Assembly (NCBI GenBank): GCA_027575765.1
Contig: JANBPT010001084.1
Location: 1-14,900 of the forward strand
Length of the DNA: 14,900 nt
Direction: 5' to 3'
From: Tieghemiomyces parasiticus
Lineage: Eukaryota > Kickxellomycota > Dimargaritomycetes > Dimargaritales > Dimargaritaceae
Shown: positions 8,898 to 14,900 of the stretch, piece by piece
Numbering within the stretch: position 1 is the first letter of the stretch
How the letters are laid out: every line of letters starts with the position of its first letter
Translations under genes and position numbers: made by a program
Notes under the pieces: generated by a model
What the model saw: only the letters and a program-made list of their open reading frames with translations
Database searches by the model: none
What the model was told of the DNA's origin: nothing

Positions 8898-9325
8898 ATG
8901 GAAGACCTTAGTTTTAGTTCCTAGCGCGGAGAATATATAGGCCTCGATTCCCAACGGGACTTGGTGACAAAGGAATCGGGGAGAAAAGTGGACCGCGAAC
9001 GGCATCGGCTGCGTTGGTGATTGTTTCCGGCGTATGGGTGACTCAATCGGCCTCAGGGTTAGACATGCCCCTATCCTGTATTCCACTTAGCCCCCCCCCA
9101 TCGGAGTAGCTTGCTGCTGAGCGAGAGAGAGAGTTGGCCCAACAGCTGCTTCCGGCTCGCTCAATCCAAGGTGAGCTTGTTGTCAATAGCGGCTGACCTG
9201 CATGCCCCCCTCTCTTCAGGGTAGCCATTGTCGTGCAAAAGATGGCAAAACTGGAAACGGAAGTGAACCAAGAGCGCTTAATTACTTCTGCTGCTCTTCC
9301 AAAACACCTTTCACTCACCGACTGA
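8898..9325 (+). pseudogene. Possible small spliced gene or broken gene relic between the secreted-protein genes
   Basis: The most gene-like part is an exon from 9110 (after GGAGTAG) to 9170, reading LAAERERELAQQ and on. It joins through a canonical intron 9171-9224 (donor AAG|GTGAGC, branch GCTGACC, pyrimidine tract, acceptor GGTAG) to an in-frame exon 9225-9325 reading VVQKMAKLETEVNQERL and on to TGA. The joined product, about 55 residues, looks like a coiled coil. Upstream, ATG 8898 opens a frame that hits TAG at 8922-8924 after eight codons, then continues charged and protein-like (LDSQRDLVTKESGRKVDRER) to TGA 9018. I find no good donor joining that part to 9110, and the frame before 9110 ends in TAG (9107-9109). 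It may therefore be a degraded gene, a gene with introns I resolved wrongly, or chance. I recognise no family. Confidence 0.3.
9171..9224 (+). other. Canonical intron in the candidate gene or relic
   Basis: 54 nt, phase 1. GTGAGC donor, CTGAC branch at 9192-9196, CCCCCCTCTCTTCAG and then GGTAG. Splicing at the CAG (9219) instead puts a TAG in the frame used here, so the AG at 9223-9224 fits best. Confidence 0.4.
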
Positions 9326-9479
9326 GGACCATAGTAGCACAGTTGGTGGCCTAGTACTTCCAAACGTCGGTATGCATTGTATGTATTTGGTCATGGGCCG
9401 AGTGCAGGGCGAATTTCGTCGTCCGCTTAACTTAAACGAAGCCCAACGCCTTGCCCCCCTGTCAGTTGTTTATTGCCGC

Positions 9480-9504
9480 ATATAATTATATATATATATA
9501 ATTT
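9480..9504. repeat. AT dinucleotide microsatellite
   Basis: Alternating A/T tract (ATATAATTATATATATATAT core). It is self-complementary and lies about 180 bp upstream of the second secreted-protein start. Confidence 0.7.
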
Positions 9505-9597
9505 CTAGGCTTAATCGTGTGCCCGGATGCGTATTTAAACCGCTCCATCTACCCGTCTTTAAGATGGATAGTCGTCACATTGCCTGCGCATGTCTTC

Positions 9598-9616
9598 ATA
9601 TATATATAGATATATA
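9598..9616 (+). promoter_or_regulatory. TATA tract of the second secreted-protein gene
   Basis: ATATATATATAGATATATA ends about 69 bp before ATG 9685. A pyrimidine-rich leader (CCCCCTTT, then CTTCCTTCCCATCCCTTCTC) follows up to the ATG, as expected for a TATA-driven gene. Confidence 0.5.
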
Positions 9617-9684
9617 CACATTCCCCCTTTGCATTACCGACTACCTCCACGCCTTCCTTCCCATCCCTTCTCGACCAATCCGCC

Positions 9685-10107
9685 ATGCAACATTACCTTC
9701 CTATCGCCTTTGCACTGGTCGCTCTAGGCATGATACAGGCCCGGCCCACTCAGACGGAGCCGCGTAAGCGTACCCTGAACGCCGCCCCAGCTGTCCCAGC
9801 CCCGACCGCTGCCACTGGCAACTCCACTCCGTACCCTCGTCAAGCCCCCATGGTGACCCACCGTACCCTCCACACCGCCGCTACGGGGCTCCTCAAGGAC
9901 TGCTGCGAGCGCATGGCTAACGGCGTTGAAACCGTGGGCCAATCTGCCACCAACCGATTCCAGCGGTGCGCGACGCACATGGCAAGTGTCGCGGACATGG
10001 ACCTGGAAGACTGGCGGGACGTTGCCGATGAGGTTTGCTGCGAAACGGACGCTCCGCATCTATTGGTGGCGTGCGCTGCCATGTGTGTTGTGTACTGCCA
10101 GCCTTAA
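9685..10107 (+). CDS. Small secreted cysteine-rich protein with two CC doublets and a Kex2-type site
   Basis: 140 residues from an ATG with context CCGCCATGC. Signal peptide MQHYLPIAFALVALGMIQA, cleavage after Ala19 likely. A short propeptide ends in a dibasic PRKR site (residues 26-29), a classical Kex2 target. An Ala/Pro/Thr-rich linker follows (about 33-56; NST at 46-48 is a possible N-glycosylation site). The C-terminal domain has eight cysteines at 73, 74, 95, 118, 119, 130, 134 and 138. The even number suggests four disulfides. The order CC-C-CC-C-C-C differs from the hydrophobin order C-CC-C-C-CC-C, and the spacing fits no family I know. Codons are strongly C/G-ending and the TATA is strong, so expression may be high. 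Its neighbour at 8414-8773 shares signal-peptide pattern and gross design, so the two may be paralogues. A secreted effector or surface role is an inference; the molecular function is unknown. Confidence 0.8.
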   Translation: MQHYLPIAFALVALGMIQARPTQTEPRKRTLNAAPAVPAPTAATGNSTPYPRQAPMVTHRTLHTAATGLLKDCCERMANGVETVGQSATNRFQRCATHMASVADMDLEDWRDVADEVCCETDAPHLLVACAAMCVVYCQP

Positions 10108-10887
10108 GGGGGTGGAGGGCTGGTGCGGTTCACTTCATTTCCCCCGTACCCGTTGTTGCAGCCTGTAGGCCCGTCCTTGGCGGGTCTGGAATATCGAGGC
10201 CACCCTCCCTCCCCATATGCTGTGCTGCTCTTGATCGGTGTCTAATTAGTTGGTTTTGTGAATGGTAACTGCGGTTCGGACATTGTTAAAGCCAGCAGTA
10301 TAAAATAATTTTAATCGAAATGTAATGGTCAACGACATGGGTGAGACGGCTGGTATGAACGTCTGAGCCATGAGTTGAGAGCGGGTTAGCAAACGATTAC
10401 CGCCGCTTGCTCCCACGCGACCGGAAACAGAGCGGCTGGGAACCACGTTGTCGGATATCCGCCCTGTCACCTCACATCCCTGCATAACAATTGCCATTTT
10501 CAGCTGACATTGATAGAAACACAATATGTGGCCCGCGTTGTGACGAAAGGCTAGCGTTGGTAATTTTTTTTTGACTTGGACACATGTTTATCAGCCATGG
10601 AGCTTACTTTCAAAAACTCGTCGCAACTCAAGAAGCTGTTTCATTTGACAGTTCACGCACAGAAGTGATACCGCGACATGCTTGTCCCCTCCTTCACCCA
10701 CTCTCTTGCTCTCTCTCTCTCCCCTACTTATGCTATGCGTGAGTTGCCGCACCAACTCATGGGCGTCCACATGCATTGACCCACTTCTCATGCCCTACAT
10801 ACAATGCCTCTAACTTAGGCTTTCTGTCTCCCAGTAAAATATCGATTCTGCTTTACTCGCCATTCACGTCTTCTCCGCCATTTCGTC
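10108..10887. other. Intergenic region between the secreted-protein and C2CD5-like genes
   Basis: AT-rich sequence at about 10299-10323 (TATAAAATAATTTTAAT) may be the 3' end of the secreted-protein transcript. A CT repeat lies at 10709-10721. Minus-strand frames of 66-92 codons at 10246-10524 and 10591-10791 have no recognisable domain. I do not call them genes. Confidence 0.4.
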
Positions 10888-13800
10888 ATGCCGTGCATCC
10901 TCAAGATTCGCGTGCACAGCGCACGGAATCTGCCGGTTATGGACCGCAAAACGGAGCTCACGGACGCCTACGTGGAGCTCCGGCTGGCTGACCTCGAGGT
11001 CCAGCGCACAGCCATCTGCCGGCAAACCCTCAACCCGGTGTGGAATGAGGATTTCCGGCTGGAAGTAATCCACGACACGGCGCTCCAGGACGAACCCCTA
11101 GAATTGCGCGTGCTGGACTACGACGCCATCACAGCCGACGACGTGATTGGCACCGTGATGCTTGATTTGAATCCGTTGTTGACCGCCCGGACGGTGTCAG
11201 CCATGGCGGCCCCAACCACCACCACAGCTGAGACCGACTGTTCCTCGTCCTTGGCCACCGCTCCCGTCAACGCCCCGACCACCACTGCAGCGTCCGTGGG
11301 TGACTTGCCGGCGGCCACGCTCCCCAGTTATGCCGGGTGGTTCCCCGTGACACATTCCCTCCTGGGTATCCGCGGCGAGATTCGGGTACAGGTCCGTCTC
11401 CAATTTCTGGGAGACACTAATCCGTTCAAGAACTCCTCGGCGGGTGTCCCTCTATTCAGCGCCCCGCACATTCCAGAGCACTGGGTTATCCGCGAGGTCC
11501 TCGGGTTCGTGGATGCCCTACTGGTGGCTGACGACCCGGAATACCACTGGCGCAACAGTTTTCGGACCTCAAGAGCGTCTAACGACGCCCGGCAACGCAC
11601 GTTCTACCGACTGGCTGGCCAGCTTCGAAGGCTCACGGCCAAGAAGGCCCTTAATAAGGGCGGCGATGCCGTCATTGCCTACCGCCAGACGTTCGATATC
11701 GAACCCGAAGAGCATTTGATCACCGCCCGAGCCATCGGGACCGTCGTTAAATTGGAGCCGCGCGCCACCGGCCCTCAGGAGGGATCGCTGATGTCGTGCG
11801 CAAGTTCACGAACTTCCCGTCGATCTGACACCCGTAGCAGCGGCAGTAGTGGCAGCGAGACCGCCGAGGATGACCTGGAGCTCGGCCACGAATCGACGAA
11901 CGCAACGTCCTCCGCCTCCTCCTCCGACACGGACGCCGCGGAGTCGGGTGGAGATTACGGTTACCGTCGACAGCGTCGGCAACACCGGCGGCCACAGCGA
12001 CGGCCGCGACGACGCAACTCGCTACGCAGCACCCGGTCCGGGGGGAGTTCCCCTACGGCACACCGTACCCCGCGGGCCTGGCGAACGCGGTCACGCACTT
12101 CGGTGGACAGTCTGGGTCGGCACAGCACCCGTACGGCCCCTAGACGTCCGCGGACCCTCCGGTATCATGGCCACACGGCGACGGGCTATAATACGGATGC
12201 CACCGGCCCGGGTGAGATCCAATCCTGGCGTCAGGACCTGTTCACGCTGCACGACTTCCCCGCGGGCTCCATCCTCCGGATCGGCGGGGTGGTGTCGGCC
12301 CGCTCCGTCAAACTTAGCGATGACGACAGTGAAGCGGTGCGCGAGGCCTGGTGGGACGAACTTCGCGCCGAAATTAAGGCCCACGCCCGGTCCCTCCACT
12401 GCCCCCACGTCATTGGGTACACCGAGTCCGTCGTACTGACCGAGGATAAGGTGTGCATATTGTCGGCGCTGGGTACCGCCGCGGTACTCAATATCGCCGG
12501 TGTCATGAATGCTCCCCGGGTCGGATCGTTGGTGCCCCGCCGGTCTGGTCACTCCCGCCGATCTTCTTCTTCTTCCGCTTCCTTATCTTCTTCTTCGTCG
12601 TCGGCGTCCTCTTCCTCCTCCTCATCGCTGTCTTCACTTGCTGCTTCGTCGGAGGCCCTTCCGGTGTCGGCCCTGTCGCTCACATCGCCAGAGTCCACGG
12701 CTTCGGAGAGTGACGTATCCGATGCGACTGACGGGGTGGTACGGCGAGTGGGCCACATTCGGCCGTCCCCCTGTGGGTTGTGCCACCTCCCCGCAGCGCC
12801 TACGACAACCTCCCGCCCCTCCACCACCACATCCGCCTCCGCAGCCCGTAGGGGCGCCGCCGCTACCACCACCGCCACCACCACTACTGGCACTTCTCCA
12901 TTGCACCACCTTTGTAGCTGCTGCGAACGGCGGTCCGTCCCGGACCTACTCCTCAGCACGACTGAAGTACCCCCGGAGCTCGAAATTGTCGATCTGGGTT
13001 GCCTCATTGAAGCCCACGTATGTCGTCCCTCCCGGCTTGAAGGCGCCGACGAAGCTGCGGCGGCCATCAGCGACGCACTTCCGTTCGTCGAGTACGATCT
13101 ACACCGCCAGCTCGTCTACAAGCTCAAAGTCCTGGGTATGAACGCCATCTTCAACCTGCAGTTTACCTTGGCCATCGGCGAGGAATGGATTGTCGCCCTG
13201 GCTACCGGAACGGCCTTTTATGTCGCAGCCTTGCCCACCCCGCCCCCACTGCGCATCTCACGGAATATCGATGTCGTGGATGAGGAGGACCGGCGGTTCC
13301 TCGCTATCCAGGGAAAAATCACCGCCCTGAGCGCAGCGAACCGTGAGCGGCTGGATGCTGCATTCCGCGCCCAGATGCTCATGTCCCGACGTCGTTCGGT
13401 TCCACCGCCGCAGCCACCACGACGTCGCCCGTCCCGTCGGGACCGCCAAGGCGATCGCCGGCGCCGGCGCCACCGGTCACGTGCGGATACTGGTGAGGTG
13501 AACCACGGTGGCGATGGTAACGGCAGCGGTGGTAGCGGTAGTGACGAGAGTGACACCTCCCGTGTGCGTACGACTTCAACAGTGACCAAACCGCGCATTG
13601 ATTTGGCAGTCCAGATTGATGACGACGAAGACGAGGATCTGATGGCCGCACTCCTTGACGTCCAGTTCCCACCCTCCTTCCAGCTCCTCAACACCGGGTT
13701 TACCACCTGTTTTCGTCCGCGGGCGGTCCAACCCCTGACCAGTGACGCTGATGGCGATTCCACGTTGGCAGCGAGCAACTCCACGTCGCCTAGGATCCCG

Positions 13801-14900
13801 GCCAACTTGGCGGAGGTGGTAGCTGCTGCCCACGGCCACCTCGGGAGCGACGGGCTAGCCGTCCAGAATGTCACGTTATTTGAGCGGTTCGCACTTCCGG
13901 CCGACACGCGCCACCCAAGCCGTAAACTGGCCTCCGTGTTCTCCCGTCTTCACGAGGCCTTGTACTACCGATTCCACCGTGGTGCCGCTTGGGCCATCGT
14001 CGCTGGGGTGCAGTACGCGCTGGATATTGGCGACGATAATCAGGTCAGAGTACTGCTCCATGCCACGGCCCTTACTTGCGCCGCACCCGTCCCGCGGTAC
14101 TACCCACTCGAGACGGCCACTACCGCCACCGCCACCATGGTTACTGCTCCGAACGGGACTCCGGTAACAGCGGGCCCCGCAGCGTTGCACGATCATCATG
14201 TGGTGACCAGTGACGCGGCTACCGGGATGGCCAACCCCAATGACAGCCCGGTCACCGGCTGGCGGCCTCGGGGCTTTGACCGGCTCTGGAGCCCACCCAA
14301 AGCGCCTACCCCAGGGGACCCGTCCGCCGCACCCCACCGTCACCACCTTCTCCTCGGCAGCCGCACGGAAGTCCCGCATCCGCCCGCTACCAAGGCCCGG
14401 CCCAGCACTGTCCTCTCCCAGTTCACCTTACCCTCCAGTTTCGCCGCTCCACGGTACTTAGCCTCGCTGACCCCTAGGGCACGGCCGGCCGCTACCACTA
14501 CCTCCACACCGCCTTCGACTTCACCGTGGCTCTCCCCGAACGGGACCGGCCCTGACTCCCGGTCGCCTTCACTTCGTCCCCTGGGCACCGGTACCGCCGC
14601 GTCAGCAACCACCACCAACGCGGGTATTCCCCCGGGCCAGGCGGTGACCATCAGCGTGCTCTCGGAACTCCCGGGGGCACCGGTGGCCTCCCACCTCGGG
14701 CGGATCGCCCTTCATTTTGTGCGCGAGACCAGTAACGTTCAGGGTAAACCCCAGCGGCCTGCATTGGGTAACCTGGGAGTGCTCGTTCATCGGTTTTTCC
14801 AAGAATGGCCTACCAACCTCCGTGAGCACGCCGGTGGGGTTCTCGGCCGTGCCAACCACCAGGGCCACGGGGCATCGCCGTCGTCATGGCCATGGTCGCC
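10888..14900 (+). CDS. C2CD5: C2CD5 (CDP138)-like C2-domain protein, 3' end outside window
   Basis: Open without a stop from ATG 10888 (G at -3) to the window end, over 1337 residues; animal C2CD5 is about 1000. In animals this calcium- and phospholipid-binding protein promotes vesicle/plasma-membrane fusion (GLUT4 delivery). The N-terminal C2 domain (1-98, finishing at GWFPV 150-154 and GEIRVQV) keeps ligands Asp19, Asp26, Asp77, Asp79 and Asp85 and the signature LQDEPLELRVLDYD. Conserved blocks follow: about 185-290 (DPEYHW, RASNDARQR, RAIGTVVKL), 452-535 (GGVVSARSVKL, AWWDELRAEIKAHA, VCILSALGTAAVLN), a zinc ribbon Cys629-x2-Cys632 ... Cys676-x2-Cys679, 692-786 (PFVEYDLHRQL, LKVLGMNAIFNL, FYVAALPTP), an acidic block at 909-917, and 1252 onward (HFVRETSNV). 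The blocks resemble the YbjQ-like repeats of this family. Insertions are Thr/Ala-rich (99-148), Ser/Arg-rich (about 300-440), poly-Ser (559-588), Thr/Ala-rich (about 640-670) and Arg-rich (832-866). The last 26 codons do not fit the family (see findings). Confidence 0.93.
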   Translation, partial: MPCILKIRVHSARNLPVMDRKTELTDAYVELRLADLEVQRTAICRQTLNPVWNEDFRLEVIHDTALQDEPLELRVLDYDAITADDVIGTVMLDLNPLLTARTVSAMAAPTTTTAETDCSSSLATAPVNAPTTTAASVGDLPAATLPSYAGWFPVTHSLLGIRGEIRVQVRLQFLGDTNPFKNSSAGVPLFSAPHIPEHWVIREVLGFVDALLVADDPEYHWRNSFRTSRASNDARQRTFYRLAGQLRRLTAKKALNKGGDAVIAYRQTFDIEPEEHLITARAIGTVVKLEPRATGPQEGSLMSCASSRTSRRSDTRSSGSSGSETAEDDLELGHESTNATSSASSSDTDAAESGGDYGYRRQRRQHRRPQRRPRRRNSLRSTRSGGSSPTAHRTPRAWRTRSRTSVDSLGRHSTRTAPRRPRTLRYHGHTATGYNTDATGPGEIQSWRQDLFTLHDFPAGSILRIGGVVSARSVKLSDDDSEAVREAWWDELRAEIKAHARSLHCPHVIGYTESVVLTEDKVCILSALGTAAVLNIAGVMNAPRVGSLVPRRSGHSRRSSSSSASLSSSSSSASSSSSSSLSSLAASSEALPVSALSLTSPESTASESDVSDATDGVVRRVGHIRPSPCGLCHLPAAPTTTSRPSTTTSASAARRGAAATTTATTTTGTSPLHHLCSCCERRSVPDLLLSTTEVPPELEIVDLGCLIEAHVCRPSRLEGADEAAAAISDALPFVEYDLHRQLVYKLKVLGMNAIFNLQFTLAIGEEWIVALATGTAFYVAALPTPPPLRISRNIDVVDEEDRRFLAIQGKITALSAANRERLDAAFRAQMLMSRRRSVPPPQPPRRRPSRRDRQGDRRRRRHRSRADTGEVNHGGDGNGSGGSGSDESDTSRVRTTSTVTKPRIDLAVQIDDDEDEDLMAALLDVQFPPSFQLLNTGFTTCFRPRAVQPLTSDADGDSTLAASNSTSPRIPANLAEVVAAAHGHLGSDGLAVQNVTLFERFALPADTRHPSRKLASVFSRLHEALYYRFHRGAAWAIVAGVQYALDIGDDNQVRVLLHATALTCAAPVPRYYPLETATTATATMVTAPNGTPVTAGPAALHDHHVVTSDAATGMANPNDSPVTGWRPRGFDRLWSPPKAPTPGDPSAAPHRHHLLLGSRTEVPHPPATKARPSTVLSQFTLPSSFAAPRYLASLTPRARPAATTTSTPPSTSPWLSPNGTGPDSRSPSLRPLGTGTAASATTTNAGIPPGQAVTISVLSELPGAPVASHLGRIALHFVRETSNVQGKPQRPALGNLGVLVHRFFQEWPTNLREHAGGVLGRANHQGHGASPSSWPWS
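12562..12651 (+). repeat. Serine-codon trinucleotide repeat inside the C2CD5-like gene
   Basis: Imperfect TCT/TCC/TCG repeats encode residues 559-588, of which about 23 of 30 are Ser. It sits in a non-conserved linker just before the zinc ribbon. The mixed codons suggest an old repeat kept for its serine content and not a fresh slippage product. Confidence 0.75.

Noticed and set aside
9685..10107. Hydrophobin assignment for the eight-cysteine secreted protein
   Set aside because: Cysteine order is CC-C-CC-C-C-C, not C-CC-C-C-CC-C, and spacing differs.
10246..10524. Minus-strand frame of 92 codons
   Set aside because: TTG start in the longest form, no domain, AT-rich end overlapping a likely 3' flank. 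Transcription data would be needed.
10591..10791. Minus-strand frame of 66 codons with one CxxC
   Set aside because: Too short and overlaps a CT microsatellite. One CxxC is not evidence of a zinc site.
12549..13067. Minus-strand Glu/Asp-rich frame of 172 codons, and other frames of 60-230 codons on both strands over 11100-14870
   Set aside because: Shadows of the C2CD5-like gene. The acidic run is the complement of its serine codons.

Overview
The window is nuclear DNA of a eukaryote, most likely a fungus. It holds spliced genes with short GT-AG introns, a perfect TACTAAC branch point (294-300), a fungal-type D-3-phosphoglycerate dehydrogenase, secreted proteins with Kex2-type dibasic sites, and no operon layout, tRNA, rRNA, CRISPR array or bacterial signal that I can find. 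The highly expressed gene uses mostly C/G-ending codons. A C2CD5/CDP138-type gene next to small secreted cysteine-rich proteins would fit an early-diverging (zygomycete-grade) fungus. That placement is an inference and is weak.

Layout, all firm genes on the + strand: (1) 1-1675, the 3' part of a multi-exon gene for an unrecognised coiled-coil protein. (2) 1676-5515, a 3.8 kb stretch without a convincing gene. It is G-rich on the + strand up to about 4.7 kb, then abruptly C/T-rich up to the next start codon, with a 14-bp palindrome at the switch. (3) 5516-7082, a two-exon SER3/SER33-type phosphoglycerate dehydrogenase with all catalytic residues and a C-terminal ACT domain. (4) 7258-7728, a doubtful ORF. 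(5) 8414-8773 and 9685-10107, two small secreted cysteine-containing proteins with similar signal peptides and similarly placed TATA elements. Between them (about 8898-9325) lies what may be a small spliced gene or a broken gene relic. (6) 10888 to the window end, a very large C2CD5-like protein (at least 1337 codons, no in-frame stop). It has an N-terminal C2 domain with all five calcium-ligand aspartates, YbjQ-like repeats, a split zinc ribbon, and long Ser-, Arg- and Thr-rich insertions between conserved blocks.

The genes look like independent units: primary serine biosynthesis (SER3), a membrane-trafficking type C2 protein (C2CD5), and two secreted, possibly Kex2-processed products. The secreted pair, the possible gene remnant between them, and the low-complexity expansion of the C2CD5 orthologue are the parts most worth follow-up. 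I see no clearly new multi-gene system.
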